Source: Novipirellula aureliae
Lineage (GTDB): Bacteria; Planctomycetota; Planctomycetia; Pirellulales; Pirellulaceae
Direction of reading: 5' to 3'
DNA: 64,000 nt
NCBI RefSeq assembly: GCF_007860185.1
Contig: NZ_SJPY01000006.1
Location: forward strand, 845-64,844
The notes under the pieces are model-generated. The model had not been told where the DNA came from. It saw only the letters and a list, made by a program, of their open reading frames with translations, and did not search any database. The position numbers were made by a program, and so were the translations under genes. Below are positions 24,066 through 31,815 of the stretch, piece by piece; the stretch's first letter is position 1, and each line of letters begins with the position of its first letter.

Positions 24066-24617
24066 ATGCCATGTGTTGCCCCGTCCCCAGTTTGTGCCCA
24101 GTTGTTTCCCGCCGCCGAAGATCAGATTCTGATCCGAAGGGTCGCCGAGCCTGGAGGTTGGCTCAGCAATATGAGCCCGCATCCGATTGTCTATGAAGGG
24201 CTGAAATGGTGGCATGCCGAGGCGCTGTTCCAGGCCTTGCGTTTGGCCCCGGATGATGAGGCCCGCGAGGCGGTGCGAGAGCCGCGTTCTCCGATGATGG
24301 CAAAGATGATTGCCAAGCGATTTCGGACGCGGCATGTGGTTGCGCCGCTGAGTGAGGCGGATGTCGAGAATATGCGGCTGTGCCTTGCGTTGAAGTTGGA
24401 TGCCCATGCCGATTTGCGAGGCAAGTTGATTGCCAGTGGCGAAAGGCTGTTGGTGGAAGATTGCAGTGCCCGCGGCCGCCGAGTGAATAATTTGTTTTGG
24501 GGCGCCGTGCGTGTGCAAGATGAAGATTGCCCGCTTGGTTATGCCTGGGAAGGCCGCAATATGCTTGGTCGCCTTTGGAAGGAAGAAAGGGCCATGCTGC
24601 AGACCTTGATTAGTTAG
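24066..24617 (+). CDS. NADAR-family protein (183 aa)
   Basis: ATG 24066 follows GGAG by six bases (a TTG at 24054 is in frame). Contains PGGWLSNMSPHPIVYEG, LKWWHAEALFQALRLAP, PMMAKMIAKRFRTRHVV and WGAVRVQ...GRNMLGRLWKEER, the NADAR/YbiA motif set. In NADAR the His of the WxxxEH-type motif is replaced here (WWHAEALFQA). The family hydrolyses ADP-ribose-type N-glycosidic bonds, or riboflavin intermediates. It fits the NAD/ADP-ribose content of this island; the enzymatic activity is inferred. Confidence 0.85.
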   Translation: MPCVAPSPVCAQLFPAAEDQILIRRVAEPGGWLSNMSPHPIVYEGLKWWHAEALFQALRLAPDDEAREAVREPRSPMMAKMIAKRFRTRHVVAPLSEADVENMRLCLALKLDAHADLRGKLIASGERLLVEDCSARGRRVNNLFWGAVRVQDEDCPLGYAWEGRNMLGRLWKEERAMLQTLIS

Positions 24618-24650
24618 TGATGCGTTCTCCGTGGTGGGAGATTGATATGT

Positions 24651-24682
24651 GCGGGGCGGTTGCCGTTTGGTCGCCGCCCCGC
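24651..24682 (+). terminator. GC-rich hairpin after the NADAR gene
   Basis: Stem GCGGGGCGG / CCGCCCCGC with a 14-base loop, 34 bp past the NADAR stop. No T-run follows, so a rho-independent role is only possible. The next gene starts at 24797. Confidence 0.45.
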
Positions 24683-24796
24683 GTCTCTCACGGCTTTAAA
24701 CCTATCAAAAAACTTGCCAACTCTGGGAAGTTTTGCTGTTCACCGTTAGTCTTGAAATACTCACTTCCAACCTTCGTTTCACAGGAGTCACCCCAT

Positions 24797-24949
24797 TTGG
24801 TCATCACCGTCTTTTGTCCGCACTGCGGCCGTCCCAACACCGTCCGAGATCGAATCCGAAACGGCACTCAACGAGAAACATGCCGACACTGCAACAAGAA
24901 CTTCGGCGTCCGATTTCGGGACGGCGAACTTTACGACATCACCCGTTAG
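24797..24949 (+). CDS. 50-aa zinc-ribbon protein, copy B
   Basis: TTG 24797 follows AGGAGTCACCCCAT, a leader shared with copy A (18293). The product has FCPHCGRPNTVRDRIRNG and CRHCNKNFGVRFRDGELY, with the two CxxC pairs of copy A and 12 consecutive identical residues (GTQRETCRHCNK). The longer frame to 24617 runs through the NADAR hairpin and is rejected. First gene of cassette B. Confidence 0.75.
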   Translation: MVITVFCPHCGRPNTVRDRIRNGTQRETCRHCNKNFGVRFRDGELYDITR

Positions 24950-24998
24950 TCACCCGCTCTCCACGTTCTCACCCATTCACAACCCAAGGATTTACCAC

Positions 24999-25280
24999 AT
25001 GTCCCAAATAAAGAACCTTCTGCTGCTGTGTTGCCTCCTTCTCTTTACAGGTTGCGGCAACCCAATTACCAAAGACAACTATTCCGAAATCAAAACGGGA
25101 ATGACGATCGATGAAGTCGAATCGATCCTCGGCACCGGAACCGAACAGGCCAGCAGTGACGCGAGCTTCGGCGGTATATCAATCGACATGAAAAGCATGG
25201 TTTGGCAAGACGAAGAGAAGATCATTTCGATCACGTTTTCGCATGACAAGGTGCAGTCGAAATCGCAGATCGGCCTTTGA
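24999..25280 (+). CDS. lipoprotein with BamE/SmpA-like fold (93 aa)
   Basis: Signal LLLLCCLLLFTGCGNP gives a lipobox TGC-G with Cys about residue 19. The mature part, NYSEIKTGMTIDEVESILGTGTE, matches the short BamE/SmpA-type (DUF3862-like) domain used for envelope complex assembly or small-ligand binding. At 93 aa it is a minimal example. ATG 24999 follows AAGGATTTACC. There is no counterpart in cassette A, so this is a cassette B insertion or a loss from A. Confidence 0.75.
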   Translation: MSQIKNLLLLCCLLLFTGCGNPITKDNYSEIKTGMTIDEVESILGTGTEQASSDASFGGISIDMKSMVWQDEEKIISITFSHDKVQSKSQIGL

Positions 25281-25360
25281 ATCGTCCGGTAGGCCAACGG
25301 CCTGCCTTTCTCACGCAAGTTGACTGACCGACTGAAATTTCCTCCCATGGAGAATCACGT

Positions 25361-25636
25361 TTGCGAAAGATCGCCAAACTCATCTCACTGTTCTACGGAT
25401 GCCAAATGCTGCTTGGCAGTCTTGGCATGGCGTTGTACTGCTACCTCGATCCAAACGCATTCGGAAATCTCGGCAAGGAATCCGGCATCAATTTGCGGCT
25501 ATTCCTATTGACGGCCGGCTTGGTCCCCCAAGCCGGCCTCGGATTGCTTATGATATGGTTCGGCATGCCCAATCGTAGCCGCATGCGAACCTGGCGTGTC
25601 GCCAGAACAACGATCAAACAGATCGTTGAGAACTAG
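25361..25636 (+). CDS. small membrane protein, copy B (91 aa)
   Basis: TTG 25361 follows GGAGAATCACG. Membrane segments LFYGCQMLLGSLGMALYCY and LFLLTAGLVPQAGLGLLMIW, then a basic tail PNRSRMRTWRVARTTIKQ. It aligns end to end with copy A at 17643-17918, with the same length and TTG start. Topology and partner unknown. Confidence 0.7.
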   Translation: MRKIAKLISLFYGCQMLLGSLGMALYCYLDPNAFGNLGKESGINLRLFLLTAGLVPQAGLGLLMIWFGMPNRSRMRTWRVARTTIKQIVEN

Positions 25637-25662
25637 AATTATTACAATTAAGGCATACAAAT

Positions 25663-26784
25663 ATGCAAGGATTTTCAGAGCTGCTCTGTATTGATGGCAG
25701 CGGCTCAAAAAATACACGTACGGCAGCAAGGAAAACACCAATCTATAGCTTTTCGTGGAAATCTCGCGTAGTATCTCGTGTCTGCACGCGTGACAGAACT
25801 CCCCTCAATGTGTTCCGAGAAGCATGTGCCATAGCAAGTCCTGACGACAAGCTCCTGATTGGCGCTGACCTTCCAATCGGACTTCCTGTCGAACCTTGTG
25901 ATGTATACGGCGACGAGTCACCGCCAATATTTCTTAAGTGGTTGGAACAAACTTCAGATCGCGTTGACGGCAATTCGTGGCGTTCAACACTTATTGCCAG
26001 TGGTGTAAAAGAACGGTCCAAGAGTCGTCCGTTTGTAGAGGTCAAATCAGAAGAATCAATTGGAGAATGGGCTGGCAAAAGAAGGTGCGATCAGGTCTCG
26101 AACGGATCCAGCATTTATGTCTTGGGCAACAGTGCGAAGCAAGTAGGTAAGTCATCGCTTCAATTCTGGCTTGAAGTCATGCAACCGCTTCGCGAAGAGT
26201 TTAAATCCAAAGTGGCGGTATGGCCATTCGAGAGCATCGAATCAGCCTCAATCGTAATTGGCGAGTGCTATCCGCGACTCTGCCAGCAAGCAATGTACGG
26301 TAGTGTGGTTTCAAAGACTGATGCTCAGTCTGTCGTTTCAAGCCTTTATGCGGTTAAGGAAAAGGTATCTAGTGAGCTTGAAGTAGAATTTCGCACCTGG
26401 CTTCACGCGGCTTCGTCTGAAGACGAATTCGATATGTTCACAACAGTGGTGTCCTTGGCGCTGTCGCAATTGTCGGGACAGGATGTTTTTGCTTGCCCTG
26501 ATGCTTCAAATGTGTTGACGCTTGAAGGGTGGATGCTTGGTTTAGCGGCGGATGAAAAACCAGTTTCAAGGAAAAAGAAAAGGCGGAAATCCGTCCGCCA
26601 GTCTGATGCGAAAAAGATACCGTGCCCAATTCCTGGATGCGAACATATTTTTTACGGGGGGCGTGGAGGATGGGATCCGCATGTTGCGTCGCTAAAAAAT
26701 CACAACAGTTGGCGTCAGGATCTGAGGACCGGTAAGGAGCGTATGAATGCCTTCAAGGAAGAGTTTCCTGATTTTTTTGAATGA
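25663..26784 (+). CDS. DUF429-like protein with C-terminal zinc finger (373 aa)
   Basis: Residues 1-240 show CIDGSGSKNTRTAA, KLLIGADLPIGLP and VIGECYPRL, reminiscent of the RNase H-fold DUF429 family, whose members have GIDLPxGLP and EVYP motifs. Near 305-335 a zinc finger (CPIPGCEHIF...HVASLKNHNSW) follows a KKKRRK-like patch, so nucleic acid binding is plausible. The gene is AT-richer than its neighbours. Ends in ATGA overlap with the HAD gene. The exact function is unknown. Confidence 0.55.
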   Translation: MQGFSELLCIDGSGSKNTRTAARKTPIYSFSWKSRVVSRVCTRDRTPLNVFREACAIASPDDKLLIGADLPIGLPVEPCDVYGDESPPIFLKWLEQTSDRVDGNSWRSTLIASGVKERSKSRPFVEVKSEESIGEWAGKRRCDQVSNGSSIYVLGNSAKQVGKSSLQFWLEVMQPLREEFKSKVAVWPFESIESASIVIGECYPRLCQQAMYGSVVSKTDAQSVVSSLYAVKEKVSSELEVEFRTWLHAASSEDEFDMFTTVVSLALSQLSGQDVFACPDASNVLTLEGWMLGLAADEKPVSRKKKRRKSVRQSDAKKIPCPIPGCEHIFYGGRGGWDPHVASLKNHNSWRQDLRTGKERMNAFKEEFPDFFE

Positions 26785-27155
26785 GTGAATACACGACCCT
26801 TGGGCTCGACCTAGACGGTTGCATCACTGAAGCACCGGATTTCTTTTCGGATTGGACGCATTCATGGCCGGGGAAGGTGATTGTGATCACTTATCGACGC
26901 GATCGCGCCAAGGCGATTGCGGACTTGGACGAACGCAACATTCGCTACGACGAAGTGGTGCTGGTTGATCGGATGGATGCGAAGGCAGCGGTGATCGCCG
27001 AGCATGGCGTCACGCTGTACGTGGACGATCAACCTGAGATGCTCAAGAACGTGCCTGCTGGCGTGAACGTGATGCTGTTCCGCAACGAAGGCAATTTTGA
27101 TTTCGCTGACCAACGCTGGATGCTCAGCCATGATACCGGCAAGCTTGTTTGTTGA
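26781..27155 (+). CDS. HAD-family phosphatase, 5'-nucleotidase-like, copy B
   Basis: 124 aa, MSEYTTLGLDLDGCITEAPD, with motif II VIVITYRRD, the Lys of DAKAAVIAE and YVDDQPE. All four HAD motifs are intact and the sequence is nearly the same as copy A (16074-16451). Its ATG overlaps the upstream stop (ATGA), and the stop adjoins the next start (TGATG). A nucleotide monophosphatase role with the MazG-like protein is inferred. Confidence 0.83.
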   Translation: MSEYTTLGLDLDGCITEAPDFFSDWTHSWPGKVIVITYRRDRAKAIADLDERNIRYDEVVLVDRMDAKAAVIAEHGVTLYVDDQPEMLKNVPAGVNVMLFRNEGNFDFADQRWMLSHDTGKLVC

Positions 27156-28042
27156 TGTCGCCGGTAGCAGAGCTTGTCAAAGAATCTGTCAAAGCGGTGG
27201 TTTCTTGCAAGAGCCGTTACGATAGAGAGATTGTGAAACGATCCTTCAAACCGGAGATACACTTGAAAACTGAAGTTTGGAATTTTCTTGACCTGATGTA
27301 CGATGATGACACATGGCCAAACACCGACTTAGCGACAACTGTCGATTCGGTTTGGAACGATGCGGCATCCGCGTTGGACGATCTTGTCTCGGCTCATATC
27401 GATTTAACCTATGCCGAAGACGACATCGACCTCGCGCGGGAAATCGCTGACGAAGCAGAGATGCATCCGACGGTCGGGTCGATGTTAGCGGCTCCCGAAA
27501 TCATGGTTGAGCTCGTCGAAGACGGATTGCTGCTGATGGCAAAACGAGACTTCGAATCGCTGCTTGATTATTTCGATTCGGCATGTCTAAGTGAGCGTGA
27601 GTCGCTCGCAAAGATCATCCTGATGCACGGCTTCGAAGGTCATGACTCTCACGCGGGGCGAAGTTTGCTTGCCGCAGTCCAGCCCCCACCAAAAGGTTGG
27701 ATAAGTCCAACGCTGAAAAGCTATGCGGTTCAAGCTTTCGGCAAACTGGATCCACCCAATGCTGGCATGATTGAGTTCGCCCGTCGGACGGCTTCAAACA
27801 GATCAAATAACCAATCGCTTCGCTCGCTCGCAATCGAGGCACTGATGGATATGGGACCGATTGCAAAATCGGCAATTCCAACCTTGCAGCGTATTCACAA
27901 CGACGATCCCGAAGTCGGTCTCAAACCTTTCGCCTGGGCGGCGCTCAAATCTGTTCGGGCTGATTCACGCGAGCATCCCTGTGGCGGCACGGTCGCCGAA
28001 CACATGAGAAGCTTGTATCGAGCGGAGAACGATAAAAGGTGA
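27155..28042 (+). CDS. HEAT-like helical repeat protein (295 aa)
   Basis: Helical throughout. The second half has pairs of amphipathic helices (LKSYAVQAFGKLDPPN, LRSLAIEALMDMGPIAKSAI, LKPFAWAALKSVRADS), typical of HEAT repeats. The ATG at 27155 is coupled to the HAD stop by TGATG. A TTG at 27263 preceded by GGAGATACAC is a good alternative and would shorten it by 36 residues. No counterpart in cassette A. Probably a protein-interaction scaffold within the operon. Confidence 0.6.
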   Translation: MSPVAELVKESVKAVVSCKSRYDREIVKRSFKPEIHLKTEVWNFLDLMYDDDTWPNTDLATTVDSVWNDAASALDDLVSAHIDLTYAEDDIDLAREIADEAEMHPTVGSMLAAPEIMVELVEDGLLLMAKRDFESLLDYFDSACLSERESLAKIILMHGFEGHDSHAGRSLLAAVQPPPKGWISPTLKSYAVQAFGKLDPPNAGMIEFARRTASNRSNNQSLRSLAIEALMDMGPIAKSAIPTLQRIHNDDPEVGLKPFAWAALKSVRADSREHPCGGTVAEHMRSLYRAENDKR

Positions 28043-28497
28043 GAAAACAGCTCGAACAAGTCACTCAATTTCATCAGCAGATCGGTGAGGTCGTTGCGGA
28101 TTCGCCTCGATTGTTGCAGCACAGTGAGGATCTTGATCGCAATCTTGCGAACAGTTTGCGTGAAGTCCTGTCGGCTTACGACCGTGAGGATGAACCAAGG
28201 ACGCAACTCATGCGTCGGGCGATGATGGCGATCGAGGAATTGGCCGAGTGGGTTGAAGCTCACAATGAACGCGACCTCGTTGCCGCCGCGGATGCTTGGG
28301 CGGATCGGATTACCGTGTTGCTTGGTGACGCAGTCGCCACTGGAATGCCGGCCGAACGTTTGCTCGACGAAGTGCATCGCTCCAACATGACCAAACTCGC
28401 GGTGAATGAGCAAACCGGTAAGGGAACGAAAAGCGAATGCTATCAACGGCCTGAGATTGAGCAAGTTTTGAATCATGTCGACCGAGGAGAAAATTGA
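28039..28497 (+). CDS. MazG/PRA-PH-like nucleotide pyrophosphohydrolase, copy B
   Basis: 152 aa; AMMAIEELAEWVEAHNERDL, VAAADAWADRITVLLGDAVA and LLDEVHRSNMTKLA. This is the same E-x2-E / D-x3-D site and EVHRSNMTK region as copy A, about 55-60% alike by eye. GTG 28039 overlaps the upstream stop (GTGA) and its TGA overlaps the next start. Removal of non-canonical NTPs is the family role; specificity is unknown. Confidence 0.82.
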   Translation: MRKQLEQVTQFHQQIGEVVADSPRLLQHSEDLDRNLANSLREVLSAYDREDEPRTQLMRRAMMAIEELAEWVEAHNERDLVAAADAWADRITVLLGDAVATGMPAERLLDEVHRSNMTKLAVNEQTGKGTKSECYQRPEIEQVLNHVDRGEN

Positions 28498-28748
28498 TGG
28501 CGACTGCATTTATGGTGAAGAATGATGGGAGATTTTGTCGCGACTGCGGCGGTCCGATGACAAGGCTGGGTGACGGATCATTTTGTGAAAACACAACGAC
28601 CAAAGGGAGCCAGAAAGATGTAAAAGATGTCTGTGAGGCTCTCGGTCGGGAACGTCGACTTTTCTGTGAACACTGCGGTGAGGCAGTTCGGTTAGGCGAA
28701 ACCGTTTGTCCAGATGCATGCTGCGGAAAGACGGCGTACCGACCATGA
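28497..28748 (+). CDS. small double zinc-ribbon protein (83 aa)
   Basis: Contains RFCRDCGGPMTRLGDGSFC and RRLFCEHCGEAVRLGETVC followed by PDACC, i.e. two ribbon-like Cys clusters. ATG 28497 overlaps the stop of the MazG-like gene, and the stop overlaps the next ATG (ATGA). Basic linker between the ribbons. Unknown function; possible nucleic-acid contact. Confidence 0.55.
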   Translation: MATAFMVKNDGRFCRDCGGPMTRLGDGSFCENTTTKGSQKDVKDVCEALGRERRLFCEHCGEAVRLGETVCPDACCGKTAYRP

Positions 28749-29116
28749 GTTTCAGCAGGCAACCACAGATCGGTATTTGGTGGGACAACGGTACGCAGAT
28801 CGTCGCGTTTCCGCATTCGCCTGGCAACGCAGATTCGGCCACTGGTTTGTGCGACAGTGATGACGCCCACAATGATCTTTGGCCGGATGCCGCGATGCAG
28901 TTCGGGCTAACCGATTTTGAAGAATACTTCAGCGTTCCACGCGGCCGTGTTCTCTGGTCGCCGATAAAACAAACCAGCATCATCTACCACGGCAACGAAA
29001 CTACAACCGACCGGTTGGATGAGATTGCCAAGGTATTTCGTCTCGGCGAATGGGATTCGCGTACCGACATGCACTACATGATGGGTAGTTCGGTCGACGA
29101 CTTGTTTGACGACTGA
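28745..29116 (+). CDS. unknown acidic protein (123 aa)
   Basis: Starts MSFSRQPQIGIWWDNGTQIV at ATG 28745, overlapping the zinc-ribbon stop. Acidic, rich in aromatics, with LWSPIKQTSIIYHGNET and a very acidic end (DDLFDD). No signal or membrane segment. Last intact gene of the overlapping cassette B operon. Not recognised. Confidence 0.55.
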   Translation: MSFSRQPQIGIWWDNGTQIVAFPHSPGNADSATGLCDSDDAHNDLWPDAAMQFGLTDFEEYFSVPRGRVLWSPIKQTSIIYHGNETTTDRLDEIAKVFRLGEWDSRTDMHYMMGSSVDDLFDD

Positions 29117-29209
29117 CTGGCTATGTTGGCGAGAGCAGACATGGTCACTGGTTTCCGGATGCCGTTCACGTTCCAGTTTTTCCCTTAATCACGCCAAAGG
29201 ATTCCGACT

Positions 29210-29446
29210 CTGAAACTACGAATCATTCAAACGCTCGATCGATACGAACTCGAAAACCGTTTCGTTTCACGCCATCCCCATGCGATCATCAGTGTCCGTC
29301 GGCCGGGCAGTCGATTTGCCAAGTCTCGTTTCACCGAAAGTTGTGTGGCGCAATTGGATTTGATGCTGCACGAATGGGATGTCAACTGCTACGATGTCGT
29401 TTTCTTCAGCAATACAGCATTCGATCGCAGATTCGTTGCTGACTGA
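29210..29446 (+). pseudogene. 5' fragment of the 349-aa cassette protein
   Basis: Frame from CTG 29210 encodes LKLRIIQTLDRYELENRF, HAIISVRRPGSRF and DLMLHEWDVN, collinear with the N-terminal ~60 residues of the 349-aa protein (16580-17629). After about 29390 the sequence no longer matches and a TGA ends the frame at 29446. It is therefore a broken remnant of the cassette B copy. An overlapping minus-strand frame (29267-29644) starts in unrelated sequence and runs over this remnant. Confidence 0.6.
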
Positions 29447-29774
29447 TGTAACAAAGTCGTGGACTATAATATTCCTGTCGCGCGCATTCAAACGAACCGT
29501 AGCCCGATTGGAAGCACCCACTCCCCAATCGAGACCATCAATGCGCATCTGGATTTCCTCACCGAAGGAAACATAGCCGGATAACTTATAGGCTATTGGG
29601 TCGGAGGTCGAATGTGCTATGATATCCGCTTGATTATTGGTCATCTTCCAAAATGTATAGTTGTGTCACATCCAGCGAATTGTGCCCAAGAATGTGCAGC
29701 CGAAAGTCTAGCTCCTGTTTGTCTACGACTGCTTCTCTCACGATCCCGCTGGCAATCTTCTCGATGGTCAAGCA

Positions 29775-30221
29775 ATGAAACTCCTCAACAATGAGCACTC
29801 CACGTTTCTCGCCGAATTCTGTTCGGGAATTCAGGATGTACGTGATCGTAAGGAGGTGTTCTCAAACGACGATTCTCTCCTCCTTTCGGCAGTCTTGATT
29901 TCGATCTGCCAGGAACGCAAGTACGTTATTATCTCGCTTCATCGATCTGAACCTGAATTCGGTGAAGACGAAGAGTACCTATCAATCGGACTATACATCG
30001 AACCAAATGGCGACGTACTCGTGGTCCAGTTCTGTGACGACCGAACGCGTATCGTGAGGAACTCCTATGACACGCAAATCTATAATCCGATGTATGACGT
30101 CCCGTTACTGGAGGATGACCTGCAAGAGGATGTGTTTTACTTTGCTAGTCATGCCCTACCGGAAATAGTCGAGGCAGCTGGCAGTGGTGCGCAAATTCGC
30201 CTTGTGAAAGACGGCGAATAG
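29775..30221 (+). CDS. unknown acidic protein (148 aa)
   Basis: MKLLNNEHSTFLAEFCSGIQ opens an acidic protein with LISICQERKYVIISLHR and IGLYIEPNGDVLVVQFCDD strands, a beta-rich pattern like an immunity or DUF-type single domain. The gene is AT-richer than its surroundings. No RBS is clear. It is isolated by about 330 bp of sequence on the left (29447-29774), where only the doubtful minus-strand frame lies. Not recognised. Confidence 0.55.
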   Translation: MKLLNNEHSTFLAEFCSGIQDVRDRKEVFSNDDSLLLSAVLISICQERKYVIISLHRSEPEFGEDEEYLSIGLYIEPNGDVLVVQFCDDRTRIVRNSYDTQIYNPMYDVPLLEDDLQEDVFYFASHALPEIVEAAGSGAQIRLVKDGE

Positions 30222-30502
30222 GTTAACCGGAAGGGGAGCTTGCACTTCAGCATTTCATCAGGGCATTCGGAACTAGGTACTGTCCCGTAATTGCTATTTG
30301 CCCTTTGCAGCACATTTGGCAACCCGTGGGGTCAAAGAAGTCGAACGAGCATTTAGGTCGGTGAAATCTGAGGTTGGTTTGTCATCGACGGTCGAATTCT
30401 GGATCGCGAGCGATTCCGGTAATGGCCCCTTTGAGACGCGGCAACATCGAGGTAGGTCTAAACGGAATTCCGTTTCATTCCCTACTCATGAGGCAAGCCA
30501 CC

Positions 30503-30748
30503 ATGAAACCAATCTGCTACGAGTTGTCGTCACAAGAACGTCGACAAGATATTGTCGAGATCCTAGCCAGAGCGATTGCACGTGAATGCCAACTTCGCCG
30601 ATCCGCGAGTCGTCAATCCCAATCGGGCCAAACCTCGATCACGCCCCCGAATGTGTCAACCGGCCTACCTTTCCACGCTGCAAACCCCGATGTTCTCTCT
30701 TCGTGTGAACCGCCTGCGAACGCCACGAAACTAATGGAGCCGGGTTAA
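30503..30748 (+). CDS. small helical protein related to 6229-6417 (81 aa)
   Basis: ATG 30503 follows GAGGCAAG. MKPICYELSSQERRQDIVEI leads into LARAIARECQLRR, matching the ELRNRRREIVCILARAIVR of the small protein at 6229. The C-terminal half is Ser/Pro-rich and unlike that protein. No recombinase is adjacent here, so it is probably an isolated remnant of a mobile cassette. Confidence 0.5.
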   Translation: MKPICYELSSQERRQDIVEILARAIARECQLRRSASRQSQSGQTSITPPNVSTGLPFHAANPDVLSSCEPPANATKLMEPG

Positions 30749-30764
30749 CAGAAAGCTGTTAACC
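30743..30764 (+). terminator. hairpin at the end of the 30503 gene
   Basis: Perfect inverted repeat GGTTAACAG / CTGTTAACC with a 4-base loop, including the stop codon of the 30503 gene. It lacks a T-run; a protein-binding site is an alternative. The gap 30765-31017 has no gene. Confidence 0.45.
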
Positions 30765-31017
30765 GAGACATGGATTCATGACGGTTGAGTTGGGACCGCT
30801 TCGCCATACCGAAGAATAGGTTTCGACAGCAAACCACGTTCCCACAGTGACTTACAGTGATCCACGAAACAGAGACAATGCTACAACTGAGTTGTGTACG
30901 GGGAGCGCCCGTTCTCATCCGTTCTGCGAATATTCTCGCCCCGAACTCTCAAACTCTCTGATTAACAGCGACAAATAATTAACAGCCCGTTCCCATTTGA
31001 GAGAGCGAAAGAGAACC

Positions 31018-31588
31018 GTGAACAAACAACTCGTTTCCACCAGCAAATTCCTCAGCCTGGTCCTTCGCCATCAGCCGGACGTGATCGGGATTGAACTCGA
31101 TCCGGAAGGCTGGGCTAGTATCGATCGGTTGATCAAGAACGCGAACGCTCGCGGAACCGCGATCTCGTTGGATTTACTCCATGAAGTCGTCGCGACGAGC
31201 GATAAGAGGCGGTTCGCCCTCAGCGACGATGGTCTTCGCATCCGGGCCAATCAAGGACACTCGGTCGAAGGCGTCGACTTGAAAACTCGAGCCAATCGAA
31301 CCGCCAGAACTGTTATACCACGGCACCGTCGAGCCATTCCTAGTAGGCATCCGCGAAAAGGGGTTGTTGAAACGATCTCGGCATCATGTGCATCTGTCGG
31401 CGGACAAAGAGACCGCCACAAAAGTCGGCCAACGGCGCGGTAAACCAGTCATCCTCACCATTGCCGCTGGTAGAATGCACGCTGCCGGCCACACGTTCTA
31501 CTTGTCCGCCAACGGCGTTTGGCTCACCGACGAGGTGCCGACGGAGTTTATTGAGTTTAATCCCAGAATCGAAGTCGCAATGGAATGA
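31018..31588 (+). pseudogene. kptA: KptA-family RNA 2'-phosphotransferase, frameshifted
   Basis: GTG 31018 begins VNKQLVSTSKFLSLVLRHQP; residues follow KptA through RFALSDDGLRIRANQGHSVE. After GVDL the frame is lost, and the next frame continues LEPIEPPELLYHGTVEPFLV, HHVHLSADKETATKVGQRRG, MHAAGHTFYLSANGVWL and VPTEFIEF to the TGA at 31588. The break is in a run of four A (TTGAAAACTCG); one base fewer restores the protein. KptA moves a 2'-phosphate from RNA to NAD+. A pseudogene, sequencing error or slippage site are all possible. Confidence 0.85.
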
Positions 31589-31815
31589 CCAATCCCTAGA
31601 AACGGCCAATCGCCGTAGTCCGTACGTTGCTACGGGACGGTGGGTTGTTTCGGCAGTGCAACGCTGCTTTACGGGGGCAGTCTCCCGAGCAGCGTAGGCG
31701 TGGTGGATTTTTGAATGCATCACTCGGTGCACCAAAGCTGCGTTTCTCGCAGATTCCTTGGTTTCGGGTTTGGCTGCCAAGCGTATGGAAGCGGCGATTG
31801 ATGTATGATGAGTCG

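Noticed and set aside
24617-24796. Extended N-terminus of the zinc-ribbon gene to 24617
   Set aside because: It would run through the hairpin after NADAR and is not shared with copy A; TTG 24797 has the conserved leader.
29267-29644. 125-aa minus-strand frame
   Set aside because: Its C-terminal half is antisense to the 349-aa-protein fragment. At most the first ~80 residues are a gene part, so it is reported as a junction and not as a gene.
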